A DNA stretch of 64,000 nt from Phialocephala subalpina (GCA_900073065.1 FJOG01000064.1:83819-147818), one strand, 5' to 3'; shown: positions 12,594 to 24,232, numbered from the stretch's first letter. Numbers and translations: made by a program. Notes: generated by a model not told the origin, from the sequence alone.

Positions 12594-15003
12594 ATGCCAG
12601 GACAGACACAGACCGATAGCCCTGACATTGAAACCGACAAGAGAGGCAGAAAGCGGAAAGCACGATCAAAATATACACAGCAAGCATGGTAAGAAAGTTT
12701 AATTGCTTCATATAGCCTTCCGCTCATGAAAGTCCCTCTCCCAGTGATCGCTGCAGAAAACGGAAAGTTAAGGTGCGTAATTGATTAATTAATTAATCAA
12801 TCAATCACTCTCTTGTCAACGTCAGCAAGAGCTGAGCTACGTTTGCTGATGATTCGTAGTGCTGCGGCAGCTTCCCATGTTCGCGATGTTCTGAAAGGAA
12901 ACTTTCCTGTTCCTATAACGGGCCTAGAGACAACATGGAAGACGAAATGGCTGGTTCGTCGAAAGATCGGTATGCATCCTAGCTCTCATAATTAAACTTA
13001 CCAAAATCGAGGAAACAACACTGAGAGGTAACTCAGATCCCCCTCTCATTTCAATCTTACGTCAGGGACAAACGATATCTACATGGGGGATGAATCAGCA
13101 CCGAGAAAGAGAAGGCAATCATCTTTCACGTATGTAAATTCCAGGATCTTTCAAATCTTCCTTCTGCAGAAAATGAGCATACATGTTGACTAATATGCTT
13201 GATCATTATTGTGGACAGTCGTACAGCAAGTGAAGCTCTTGAGGCATCATCAGCCAGTCTTGATTCCCTTTCGGCGAATGACACCGACACATTTGAACTA
13301 GGAGACTGCTGGCTCGACTCTAGAATAAAGCAGCCTCTGTCTCTCCAAGCTAAACTAACAACTCTTCGCAAAACACTCTCATTGCAGCCACCAGCAACGC
13401 CTCTACCATCCCCAGCCGTCATCTCTCAAGAATCCGCCACAGCAGCGGCCCACATTCTCGAGCTGCCGTCCCCGTTGCAGCTCTATCAATTACTGAGGGT
13501 ATTCTTTAGAGAGTTCAATGCATATTTCCCGTGCCTCCATCAAAACTCCTTCGAAAATCAACTCCTCACTATCTTGAAATCACAACGCTACAGCGATTCC
13601 CACCACTCGATCGGGGTGAGAGGAAAAGATTCATGCTCTCTAGCACTTCTTTGCGCTGTGCTAGCACTTGCCGAGTTTGTGAATCCAGAAGACAAACCAG
13701 AGGAGAGAGTTTCGCAAAAGAGAGTACCTCCAAGGGGGTGGAATTGGCATTTGAAAAGCCGGCATTTGTTGCAGATATTCCGTTCTTCCACAATCCAGAA
13801 TATCGATGCTGCCCGAACTCATACCCTTGAATCCATGTATCTGGTCCATACGGAGAAACTTGGAGAGAGTTGCGAATCTATTGCCTTGGCAGTTGTGGTA
13901 GCCCAAGCAATTGGACTTAATGACCAATCTACTTGGATGATTTCCTGTCCAACGGAGCGGGCTGCCCGGAAGTTACTTTGGTGGATCATATACTACCAAG
14001 ATCGAAGGGTAGCCGAGAAACTCGGGAGAGCATACACTATTCGGGACATAGAAGTTGACGTGGACGATTTCGCCGCAAACATGGTTCCTGGAGACACGCC
14101 AACCTGTGACGAGAGAGTTCTGATGTACATGCAGACGCTAGTTGATTGGGGCAGAGCGTGGGCGAAAATCTGGGATGCCTTCTTTTCCCCAAGTGCGAGA
14201 GACCTTGGAAATCGCCATGCAATCGAAGCCCTGGATGAACATGTTCTCGGATTGCAAGCGAAACTTCCATCCTGCCTTCAATACGATCGACATGTCCTCA
14301 GCGCCAGACCCGGTGACTTGGCCTATGAAGATGAAAGCTACAGTCGGTACAGGATCCTCTGTCACACGGTATGTGTCACTCGAACTGCAATCTTTATAAG
14401 ACACCCGTGACTAATTTTTATCATGGCTTTGAATAGAGACTTAATCTTCTTCGCCTAGTTATTCGTCATAATCCGCTGTTGTATAGTCAGGACGACAGTA
14501 TAACTACGAGTATATGTGCCAGTACTGCGCGCTCGACTATTGGTAGTTTATGTGCTTATATAACCGCGCATCGGAGAGTGCATCAATTGGGACTCTTTGT
14601 AACCGCTTCGCTTGTCGAATGTATCTGCCACCTCGTATCAACGCTTGTGGCAAATCCGGACTTGAGGACTCAAGTTTGTGGAGATAATGATGATGGTGGG
14701 AGTGATGGGCTCGTCGCTGCAAAGAATCTTTTGCAGCTGATGTCGCCTCGTTGTGGGGGTGCAGTTCGAGCACTGCGGATCGTTGAGCCACTGGTGTCAG
14801 CGGTAGAAGATTTATCACGGAATGACCTCGCGCAGTTGATGCAGTATGATCTGGGCGTACATTTTCATAATTTGAAAAATTCATCAGATCCTGAAGGGGT
14901 TCCTGCACCAGAGCTGTGGAAGTTCCTATCATATGAAAGCAGCGATGATAATTCCTGGATGGAAAGCCTCATGACTGCTTCGACATCAGATTGGGTTGTT
15001 TGA
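12594..15003 (+). CDS. Zn2Cys6 transcription factor, likely cluster regulator
   Basis: A fungal binuclear zinc cluster regulator assembled from six exons: 12594-12688, 12745-12772, 12860-12969, 13037-13129, 13219-14368 and 14437-15003. Phases agree throughout and give 680 residues. The DNA-binding domain is built across the first two introns: CDRCRKRKVK, then CCGSFPCSRC, then the last Cys, for a spacing C-x2-C-x6-C-x5-C-x2-C-x6-C. A basic KRGRKRKARSK stretch precedes it. The long exon 5 and exon 6 hold the fungal-specific transcription factor domain. The gene sits in the middle of the catabolic cluster and is intact, so it is the obvious candidate regulator. The repeated TGCGGAAAG sites fit a CGG-binding protein, but binding is inference. 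Confidence 0.9.
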
Positions 15004-15573
15004 GTTATTACAATCATATAATGATCTCAAATTCAGACGCTCTCAAATGTCATCTCTGTATCACATTGAGCCTACGGAATCCAATTTGATGGAATGGGCA
15101 TCCGTTCGGTCTTATTTATGAATTTAATGTGGTACCCATGAATTATATGCTATTCGTGACTGAGACTCTTATTCATGAATTAAGTGGTTGAGATCTGTTT
15201 TCAGCTTGTTTGATATCTCATCGCCGGCCATTCTAACTGCCATTTAAGCAACTGGAACTGATTGAAGACTTGAGATGTTTTCAATATTTCATCACTAGCT
15301 TATTTAACTCTTCCTTTGGGCCGCCGATAGCCTAGTTAAAGAGGCTACAGCGGTTATAGACCTGGCAGAGTGACGGATGTAATGTAGGGAGGAGGATATA
15401 CTTCTTGAGGGCATTGAAGAGCGAGGACCTTTTAAACCGTCTAGTTTTACCGCTTAAATCTATGCATTTTCATCTCCATTATAGCGACAACGAGGTCGAT
15501 TAACAGCATCAAAACGGCCTGGATTCTCGGAATGCGTTTGCGAAAAATTCTTCCATCATATTTTATGATTAAC
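15004..15573. other. Intergenic region
   Basis: This is the 3' flank of the regulator and of the SDR relic. I see no gene. The sequence is moderately AT-rich without an evident repeat. Confidence 0.4.
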
Positions 15574-15700
15574 TCACATGTATCTACCGCCAGTGCATTC
15601 AAGAACAGATCCGGTGACATACGATGACATTGGAGAAGCAAGAAAAATGAAACAATTAGCAACCTCGTACGCACTTCCAGGTCTGGAGATTGAAAAGATC
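15574..15700 (-). pseudogene. Relic: C-terminal tail of an SDR
   Basis: About 35 codons on the minus strand read ANCFIFLASPMSSYVTGS followed by CTGGRYM and a stop. This is the characteristic C-terminal part of a short-chain dehydrogenase (FLAS...YVTG..L...GG). No Rossmann motif or YxxxK lies next to it, because the sequence just upstream belongs to an acyl-CoA dehydrogenase. It is best read as the stump of a third SDR gene left by a deletion or recombination. Confidence 0.65.
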
Positions 15701-15722
15701 GAGTTAGTTGTCTTAGGCATTT

Positions 15723-16925
15723 CTATAGCAAAGCAAGTGCCGACCGAAGTGCGGTTATGCCGACCCAGATGCGTTCGTGGTTGAATGCTGGCGTAAGTTA
15801 GCACCTTCTTTTCAGACCTTTTGGGCACTGCAAATATATTACTGCTCATGATGATACCAAAGCCTTTTCCTTCTTCACCAAGCATATTCTCAACTGGTAC
15901 CTTCACATTATTAAATTCCAGAAATGCGCTCCCTAGAATAGCCCATCAGCTTTGCGGCCAATCCTATTCCCAATTACGACTCACCACTAGCTTTAACCCC
16001 TGTGTTCTCCATACTTCTCCTCAACACCCCTTTTTCATTGAGTGGAACGATTAAGATGGAGATTCCCTTAGCTCCCTTGCCCCCTGTTCGAACTGCGGCC
16101 AGGCAGAAGTCTGCCCATTTTCCTTGTGTAATCCACTTCTTAACTCCGTTGACAAGGAAATGGCGACCGTCTTCGGTTTTTGTCGCCGTGCATTCAATTG
16201 CAGCAACATCACTACCAGCACTCAGCTCAGCTTAGAGGAATATTTAGCACTTCAGTTCCAGGGGCGTTTCCTGAATACTCACTAATTGCCAAGCAGTGGC
16301 GCTGTTCTCGCAAAAGGGGGTTAAGATACCTGCCTTTTTGCTCCTCGGTTCCATAGACTGCGAGAGGTGGGGCTTCGAGAGGTCAGCTATTGTACCTTTA
16401 AGGTCATATATGTGCCTACATTACTTACCTCCAACTGTTACACCCCAATTTATCCCCCAAACGACACCTAAGTAGCCGCATCTTGCAATTTCATCTACAA
16501 GCTGTGCTTATATTCAGCAAGTTTATGGCAAGAATATTTCTCTCAGATGTAGACATACTTTGTAGTCGTGAAAGGCGTCCCATTCTTCAGGTTGGATGCC
16601 CCCAGGGAGAGGGATACCCTTCACTTGCTTGATTGAAGGTGGAAATCCCGCTAGATATGTAGAAGAGACTGTCATATCCGTTTGATTTCAACAAACGGTG
16701 GATCGTATAACTCTTACCGGCAGCCAAATATCCAGCCTCTGCATGCTTCCGAAATGCTGCCTCCGGTATGCTACCTTGTGTCTCTCATTCTGCTGCATAT
16801 GGGGCGATGTTATCATCCACATAAGCACGAATGGTCTTTTGTAAGGCGCGGTGTGATTCTTTGTAATGAGGGTTGGTAGACTTCGTATCGTACCAGGAAG
16901 GATCGGAAAAGGGAATAACAGTCAT
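15723..16925 (-). pseudogene. Acyl-CoA dehydrogenase, truncated and with a nonsense codon
   Basis: The minus strand encodes, over several exons, an acyl-CoA dehydrogenase: an N-terminal helical part from ATG 16925, then SDVAAIE, GVKKWITQGKWADF and ISILIVP in the flavin-binding beta domain, then VPVENMLGEEGKGFGIIMS, and after a short intron FNHERIWVGI. Two lesions are visible. A TGA at 16785-16787 replaces the Trp expected in AAEWETQGSIPE (TGG to TGA, a RIP-type change). The protein then stops at TAG 15723-15725, just after HERIWVGITALRSALALL, so the whole C-terminal helical domain with the substrate base is missing and SDR tail sequence follows. Function is lost. The family would desaturate an acyl-CoA between ligase and carboxylase. 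Confidence 0.8.
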
Positions 16926-17128
16926 CGTTGGATCTTTCGGCAGGACAGTCGACAGGTTTATTTCAGTTTCATAGATACATATCTGTTAATTTTGAAGCGT
17001 TCACTGATATAAGCATGTTTGACTCGGTAATTAAGGAATGATTTCCGGTGTTCGTTCCGCCCTCGGAAACGGAAAGGAATTCTGATCTTCTTATTTCATG
17101 GACCACGATCTACATCTGAGGGACATGA
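16926..17128. promoter_or_regulatory. Upstream region of the acyl-CoA dehydrogenase relic with a CGGAAAG motif
   Basis: This short space between SDR 2 and the dehydrogenase contains ACGGAAAGG at 17069-17077, matching the core of the motif found three times upstream of BVMO 1. Confidence 0.3.
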
Positions 17129-18166
17129 TCAAACTTGAACTTGATAAGAATAAGAAACACCCATACCGCCATCAACTGAGAGAGTTTGTCCATTGATAAA
17201 TGTTGATCTGTGGGAGGTAAGAAATACGCACGCCTCTGCGACCTCCTCAGCCGTCCCGAGACGACCGGTTGGGTTCCGAGAATTGACCTTGTCCCAATAT
17301 TTGTTTGCTTCACTCTCAGATAGACCTCTCCTTACCGCTATACTGTTTATCATCAGAAAAAATACTGCAAAATTTGAAAATAATAGTTGGCAGGATTAGA
17401 TAGTGTAGTTACTTACTTGCGAGCCATCGGAGTATCAATGAAGCTAGGACACACAGCATTGACGCGAATGAGGTCCCTAGGATGCTCCACAGCTCCTGTT
17501 TTTGCAAGGCCAACACAAGAATGCTTTGATGTTGTGTATGAAACCAAGCCACTGGGCCCAAAAAGTCCCGCAACGGATGCAACATTGACGATTGTCCCTC
17601 TTTCTGCTGTATGCGAGGTCTCATATAGCAATGGAGATGGTCTGGGATCCTGATTCAACATAACTCGAAGCTCGGCCTGCATGCACAGGAACACGCCCCT
17701 GGCGTTAACTCTCTGGACACTGTCGTAGTCTTCCAAAAGCTCGGTCGAAAAGGTCGATTCCTTTTTGTGCGAGACCTAGCGAGCGCATTAACATTCTGTA
17801 CATCGATATAAAGGTGCAGCATCTACTTACACCCGCCACATTTGCAGCGTAGTTGATAGGGCCCAGCACGCATGCACTTTCAACCATATCATTTACAGAC
17901 GTTGGGTCGGAAACATCAGCTACTACAGCTATCACTTTTACGCTCGCGGATATCTCTTTGATCAAGCGCTCAGTCTCGTTGAGAGACTCGCCATTGAAAT
18001 CCGCGATTGTGATTCCATCTACGCCATCTCTGACGTAAAGCAATGCCACCGCTCTGCCAATACCGGATCCTATCATAAGGTCAGGCGTCTTTTCAAGAAG
18101 CTAAGGTCTCCCACTTTTCTTACCTGCTCCTGTAACCAAGGCATTTCCTCCAAGCAGCATAGACAT
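17129..18166 (-). CDS. Short-chain dehydrogenase/reductase (SDR 2)
   Basis: A classical SDR of about 280 residues. The first exon from ATG 18166 ends in VTGAG and splices to SGIGRAVAL, forming the TGxxxGIG cofactor motif. ADFN follows the second strand (NAD preference likely), then NVAG, NVASVAG, YTTSK (the YxxxK pair) and a C-terminal INGQTLSVDGG. Three introns are needed. The third is best explained as a GC-AG intron (donor GCAAGT at 17420, acceptor before 17364), because a GT donor there leaves the reading frame wrong. No stop interrupts the assembled frame. It belongs to the cluster by position; the substrate is unknown. Confidence 0.8.
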
Positions 18167-18539
18167 AATGAGGAGTATGAGAAAGAGTTTAGAAGCGCAG
18201 GTAGAGAACTGTATATTCTTTCAGATGAAGGCCTCGTTTATTTTATAGATGTTATGAAAATAAAAATAAAAATAAAAAGTTCAAGGGATCGGACATCGAA
18301 TATATATACCATTCCGAAATTGGAATCTGCATTGCCGTGTTGTAGGGTGTTTCCGGCTCTCTTCTCCGATATTTCATGCATCTGAAGACGACCTAGAGCG
18401 GTCCGTCTGTCGCGGCAGGAGGGATGAAATGTTTGTTTCAATATTAAGTTCCGATTTTCAAATTTATCTATGTCTCGCCCACTGGTCAACCTCATCATGT
18501 CTGTATAACCTGAGTATACCAATTGATAGCTTTTCAGTT
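18167..18539. other. Intergenic region upstream of SDR 2
   Basis: It contains a short A-rich simple repeat (AAAATAAAAATAAAAATAAA near 18254-18276). No gene is supported. Confidence 0.4.
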
Positions 18540-19549
18540 CTACATTCTTGCCAAACTTTGAAATGCACTGCTACCCTGAACCTTTTGCATTTGGACGACT
18601 TCGAAACACATCCCCAAGACGTCCCTCGTATCCCCTGGGTCAATAACACCGTCATCCAGTAAATGTCCAGACGTCAAATATGCTTCCGAATCCCTCTCCA
18701 CACCATCTCTAAAATCCTTTACCTTCAGTTTTAACGTCACTTCATCTAACGTGATATTTGACTTCCGAGCGGATCAACGTGAGATCTCTTCCATGACTCC
18801 GGAAAGTTGATCAGGCCCCATGACAGAACATCGCCCGGTGATCAAAGTGAAAAGAAATCTTGGTTTATATGCTCGTCCACTGCTCAAACCGACTTAGCAT
18901 GATTTTTGTAGCGACAGAAGTCACGCAATAGGTTAACTTAACACATTCCATAGTTGCCAGCGCCGTAAGAAGCACTGCATATAATGCTTAAATGTGGTAC
19001 GGTGCTCGTGGATATTGCGCTTACGAGTTATGCACCGAGTCTGATGAGACCTGCTCTTTTAGTTTGCAATCCAACCATGAATCCCGCTACGTTGTGTAGG
19101 AAGACAATTGAAATGTTTCTGCAGAATGGAAAATATTATGTTAGTAAAGATTGTAAGGCTATGCCACGAAAGCTTTTTGTTGCCCTTGATTGCAAAGACG
19201 GATAAACTGAGTTGCCTTCATTGCCTCACTTGAATTTATAACTGATCGTTGGTTGGCGATAATCCCACATAGATTTCCTAAACTGTAATTAACGATGAAG
19301 ATAATAGAATATCCTAAGAAAGTTTCAAACTGTGAATATAAGCCCATGATGTGAGCATGCCGATACCAAATTCAAGTTTGAACATTTCCGTTCTGCCACT
19401 ATCGACAATTCTGGGAACAACCTCCAACATATCCAACGGCCGTCGTACACCCGGATTCACGATGGAAAGTAGTTCTTCAACGTTGTACTTCGGAGGAGCA
19501 GGTTGGTATTGGGGCCTTTGAGCAGGTCGGCTCGCGAATTTGGTTGTAA

Positions 19550-19809
19550 CGAGCCTGGTCGGATAAGTCTAAGTATTTAGGGCGTTTTTAAGCGATTTTC
19601 AGGCCATTCGACCCTATTTTTCAGGCTTCCGAACATCAAAAATACTGCACTCACTTAGAAGCCACAAATTAATTCATAGTTATTATATTATAAAATTTGA
19701 TGGTTAAGAATTATAAAGTTATAAGAAACTTTTAATTAAAGAATTTCGCTCTTTAATTAATAATTGTTAGAAAAATACCCTAATACTTAGACTTATCTGA
19801 CCAGGCTCG
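19550..19809 (+). mobile_element. MITE copy A (260 bp, inverted-repeat ends)
   Basis: This non-coding element begins CGAGCCTGGTCGGATAAGTC and ends in its imperfect inverse GACTTATCTGACCAGGCTCG. The body is AT-rich. The first about 80 bases also contain TTTTCAGGC and CCCTATTTTTCAGGCTTCCG. The left flank is TAA (19547-19549). A 3-bp TWA target is typical of PIF/Harbinger-type MITEs; the family assignment is inference. Confidence 0.8.
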
Positions 19810-19812
19810 TTA

Positions 19813-20071
19813 CGAGCCTGGTCAGATAAGTCTAGGTATTAGGGCATTTCTCTAGTAATTACAAATAAAAACCCGAAATTTTTTTATAAGAAGTTTATTT
19901 GGCTTGTAAAATTCCTAAATATCAAATCTTATAATATAATTCTTTCTAGTTCTTTTAAAATATTCTAGTGTTTGCGATAACTTTGATGTTCGGAAGCCTG
20001 AAAAATAGGGTCGCATAGCCTGAAAATCGTTTAAAAATGCCCTAATATCTAGACTTATCTGACCAGGCTCG
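19813..20071 (-). mobile_element. MITE copy B (259 bp), inverted relative to copy A
   Basis: Read on the minus strand, this copy begins CGAGCCTGGTCAGATAAGTC and follows copy A along its length with scattered differences, so it is the same family in opposite orientation. The two copies are separated only by TTA (19810-19812). The outer flanks of the pair are TAA at 19547-19549 and TAA at 20072-20074, a matching 3-bp target duplication, so the pair probably moved as one unit or one copy landed beside the other. Confidence 0.8.
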
Positions 20072-21107
20072 TAAGCACCCATGCTCTGGCCTTTTCAATA
20101 GCGCCAAATCTGAAATATTTTGTCAGCGTAAGACTCCGATTACGGAATTTGTACAAACTCATCCAGGGCGAGTTGATCCGACGACTCAGTAATCTTCGCA
20201 TGCATATCGGCGCCTCCCAACGCCTCCGCTTCTGCAATTTCGCCAGTCGCCATCTTGACCAGAGGTGGGCCTCCAAGAAAGACTTGCGCTTGATCCTTGA
20301 TAAATATTGTATAGTCTGACATTGCGGGATGATATGCTCCGCCAGCAGTCGAAGAGCCAAATACCACTACGCATGATGATTGCCCTAAACTGGATCGAAT
20401 AGCGAGGTCTCGAAAGATTTGACCGCCGGCGTGAAAAACTCGGAATTGGAGTGGCAGAAAGACACCTGCCTAAGTTTTGAGTAAGCTTTACTGTATGAGG
20501 GAGAATTGAGAACTTCATACCGACTGTATTAGAGCAATGATCGGAAGCTCATTTTCTGTTGCAATCTCAGTGATTCGGTTTTATTTCCTCACTGAAGAGT
20601 CTATTATTTGTTATGAACGAGGGATTAGACATGTACAGAGCAAAGAGCTTCTTCTATACCGGCATATTCGTTCCATGCTCCTCCATTGATTGAGGAGATA
20701 TGCGCAAATATCATGCAGTAGACGCCATTGAGTAGGTCAGCATCAAACTGCGCGCAGGTTGTGGAGCAGAGACTAAGAAAGACTAACTAACTTTACAGTT
20801 CCAATTCCGGCCATAACGCTAGCGGAAGGTGTTGAATTTTTGATCTCTTGCCCAGCAAAGACGGCGATTTCTAGGAAAGGGGAATCTTGATCCAGTAATA
20901 ATGCAACTCTATCACGCGCAAGTAATTACCCTCTTGTTGTATGCTTTCCCCGGGATACATCACTATCCTGAGAGCTAGCTAACGCAAGTGGTGGGTTTCA
21001 ATACGTCGCTTCCATTCGGAATGGATCTTTGCTGTTTCTGGGGTATTGAGTTGGATGGAGGAGTGATGTTCCGGAAACGTAAAGCATCTTGGCGCCTGGA
21101 AAGTCAT

Positions 21108-21378
21108 TTTAGAGCCACCGGAAACTGTTCGGTCTTCAGCTCACAAAATGAAATATATTTTGCAATGAAATTATACTAATTGAGAATACTTGTAAGAACT
21201 GCTGAATTGAAGTGGATATACTTGACCTTGCTCACCATCAATTAGGACGGACAACACGGATCGGTTGATATCCCACGGCAAGTCAACCCTCCCGCATGGG
21301 AAATACTAGGGGGGATGTCTTATACCTATAATCACTAGAAGTTGCACAGGGAATGCAAAAAATCGACTGAGTTGCAAG
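21108..21378. other. Divergent promoter region of carboxyltransferase and ligase 2 relics
   Basis: No gene is present. It lies between two divergent broken genes, with CCGGAAAC strings at its left edge. Confidence 0.35.
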
Positions 21379-23703
21379 ATGTCTCTTCAGCGCGTGAAGC
21401 AAATTTTGAACCAGCTTCTAGATCACGGCAACACCAAACATTTGACAACCCTCGAACCCCTCCAATGCGCTCGTCCAAATGATATTTCTCTACTACACGG
21501 CCCAACAGAGCCACCGCTTTTAAATCTCACGCTCGGTCAATTTCTCGATCGAGAGGTAGAAAAGTATAGAGATCGCGATTGCTGTGTTTCACCTAAGACG
21601 AACGCTCGATTAACCTGCGATGAGCTGTCCAACGAAGCAAACTCCTGGCACTTGGCTTGATCTTACTGGGCATACAAAAAGGAGACCGTGTCGGAATTTT
21701 AACGGGGAATTGTGAACGATACGTCGAGTGCACAATCCATTTCCGAAGACTCCTTTATTCTCCAGAAATTAATTTGCTCCCAGACTCTTCTTTGCGTGCG
21801 CCAAAATAGGGGCTGTGTTGGTTGTGCTTAGTAAGTACTCAATATTCATCCTGGTTTCCCTTCTATAGAGCGAAACAAATTGATTGTGGCTACTAACCGA
21901 CCTACTATTAGATTGCACTTATACCGTTCAGGAGGCGGAAAGAGCTAATTATTGCGTTCTCGAGTATGTTATTTCCTTTCCACGCTGAGTAAAAATGAAT
22001 GACAAAATTATTTAGAATGCAAAATGCTCTCCACTTCCGCGGAAATTGGTGCTAGAGGCAACGTTGACCTCATACTATCCTTGGTAGATAAAATGTCATC
22101 AAATCCACCAAGAAGGCTCGAATCCGGTCTTTAGCTCACACTGACGAGTCTGTGTCTCATTCGAATGTCGGCCGAGAGACGGTTTGATGGAGCAATCACA
22201 TATGAGGAGCTAATAGAGAGAGGAACCGAAGTTCCAGACTTCCAATTGGCAGACGTAGAGAGGACCGTCAGTTGCCATAATGTCTGCAATCTGCAATTTA
22301 CCAGTGAGACCCCAGACGATCCAAAAGCGGCAATGATTTCACATTATAGTATCATCAACAACGGCCGCTTCATCGGAGATCGCATGAAGCTCACTGAACT
22401 AGATATTTGTCAGTTGAGGACTCGTAATCAGTGGCAGTGGTATCAATGCGGTGGGGAAATCGGGATATGTTGGCATGAAGCCGCATCATCAGTTACGCAT
22501 CGTTTCACTAGGCGGTTTGGCCTAATTCGGATGCGCCAGTGAGAGCACTATATCAAGCAGACATTTCCACCTAGCTAGAAGGACAGATTTGACATCAATA
22601 CCATACATTTTGCCCTAACCACTTGCACAACTGATAACATTCTCTGCTGTCCTCCACCATTGTTTCATTGCTTTGGGCTGGTTCTGGGTCTTCTAGCATG
22701 CGTCACCCACGGATGCAGTATTGTCCTTCCAAGCGCAAAATTCAGCCCTACAGCTACCTTAAACGCAATATCTCAGGAAAGATGTACAGCCCTCCATGGC
22801 GTACCGGCCATGTTTGTTGCTGAGCTGCAAGAAAAGCGCGCCCTAAGAATTTCGATTGCTCAAGACTTCGTACTGGAATTGTGGCAGGCTCTCCTGTACC
22901 ACCAGCCATGATGAGAAGCGCGCGGAGCGAATTTAATCTTGAACAGCTCACCAATACGTATGGCAGGAAACCGTGAAAGGGTATTGCTTTCATGAGATTT
23001 TCCGCTGACTTGTAGCCTAGGAATGACTGAAACTTCGCCAGCCAGTTTCATGACCTCCACCGACGATTCGTTAGATCGGCGCCTGGCAACAGTTGGGAGA
23101 CTCCTGCCACATACATCGGCGAAGGTAATCGACTGTGAGGGCAACATCGTGAAGCGAGGTTTACCTGGCGAGCTCTGTGTCGCAGACTGCCTCCTTCAAA
23201 AAGGGTACTACAACAATCAGGCGAAGACTGACGAGATGATGATTCGAGACGATGGCGGGGTCCTCTGGCTTCACACTGGGAGATGAGGTGACCATCGATG
23301 AAGATGGATATTGCCGCATTACGGGAAGAATAAAGGATATGATCATCAGAGGTTCGTTTCCACAACCACTAATGGATATGATAATCTTTTTTAACCATGC
23401 ACTAGGCGGCGAGAATTTTATCCATTAGAAATTGAGAATCGTCTGGTAGAGCATCTCGCCATTGCACAAGCAAGCGTTGTTAGTGTGGAGCATGAAAGAT
23501 TGGGGGAGGTTGTTGGGGCATTTTTGCATTTGCGGGAAGGATTCTCGAAAGTCACTCTTGAAGAAGTGCGCAATTTTGTTGCACAAAGTTTGGCACACTA
23601 CAAATCTCCAGCGCACATCTTTTGACTAGGAGATGATGGAGTCGGAGACATGCTACCATCTACAGGAAGTGGCAAGATCAAGAAGTCTGAGCTCGAGATA
23701 TAG
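21379..23703 (+). pseudogene. Acyl-CoA ligase 2 (AMP-forming), degenerate
   Basis: Clear ANL-ligase sequence is spread over all three frames: NLTLGQFLDREVEKYRDRD at the start, GIQKGDRVGIL, a degraded P-loop TSETPDDPKAAM where the family has TSGTTGDPKAAM, LFHCFGLVLG-like sequence (PLFHCFG), [37 protein letters not shown], and a C-terminal TGSGKIKKSEL ending at TAG 23701-23703. Stops and frameshifts lie after NSWHLA (21658), in the middle, after LHTG (23284) and at PAHIF (23625). The lost Gly residues of the P-loop would abolish ATP binding even if the frame were restored. The copy resembles fungal medium/long-chain or fatty-acid-type ligases more than ligase 1 does, so it is not a tandem duplicate of it. 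Confidence 0.82.
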
Positions 23704-24232
23704 CGAAGAAGCTGTTGAATTAAGGAGATGGAAGACTGTTAACGGGAGAGCTTAGAGAATACTCTCATGAAGATCGGCCAGATCCTTAGAACTAGCTAAA
23801 TAAATACGCTCTCCTTATCTTAATGGTGTTACGTGACCTAGTATTTTCAAGTCACCGTTCAGCGAGGCACCCACAACCAACCCCGGCCCGCAAATGATTA
23901 ACAATTGCCCTACCTTGCAGTAAGCATTTGCGCATGAAACTTTTCGGACCGCGATATGCCTTCGCAGCCCAATCTGATTGTAGCCCCATCCAAAACAAAC
24001 TTCCGCCGAGGAACGAACGCGGAGCCGAGCACGGGCAGCACCCGCGCTCACCTGAGAAGCGGTTTGTGGATCCCAACCCGCAAGCTTGTGGGGGGAAAGC
24101 CGCGATGCATTTGCATAAAATCCAAGCTCCAAGTCCCTCATACGTAGAAATAAATGTGAGCTCCGAATTCCACCGCCATTGCATAGTCAGATTCGACTTT
24201 TCAATTACACTACTCCCGCTACAAAGGACATC
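23704..24232. other. Intergenic region upstream of BVMO 2
   Basis: No gene is visible. It is GC-richer near 24000-24110. The ORFs seen there on both strands are not protein-like. Confidence 0.35.

Larger units (their letters stand above)
18540..21107 (-). pseudogene. Acyl-CoA carboxylase carboxyltransferase subunit (MCC-beta-like), split by a transposon pair
   Basis: The exons match the biotin-dependent carboxyltransferase family, closest in layout to methylcrotonyl-CoA carboxylase beta. In order: LLARDRVALLLD and SPFLEIAVFAG; RITEIATENELPI; AGVFLPLQ; VFGSSTAGGAYHPAMSDY; FLGGPPLVKMATGE; after the insertion YNVEELLSIVNPG, LCGII, SSEAMKATQFIRLC, GFMVG, SYGAGNYGMC and finally LLDDGVIDPGDTRDVLG. 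Lesions: a TAA at 20926-20928 at a normally conserved Lys before LLARDR, another TAA at a Lys in the GA-K-LVSA region near 19040, a likely frameshift near the N-terminus, and a 522-bp insertion (19550-20071) inside an exon. Removing the insertion and one copy of the 3-bp target restores a continuous frame (WVLT then TKFAS). No biotin-carrier subunit is in the window. The gene is dead as assembled. Confidence 0.85.

Noticed and set aside
18540..21107. Possible stop-codon readthrough or reassignment, because TAA twice stands at Lys
   Set aside because: Housekeeping genes in the same window use TAA and TGA as normal stops, and the gene carries other lesions. Drift is simpler.
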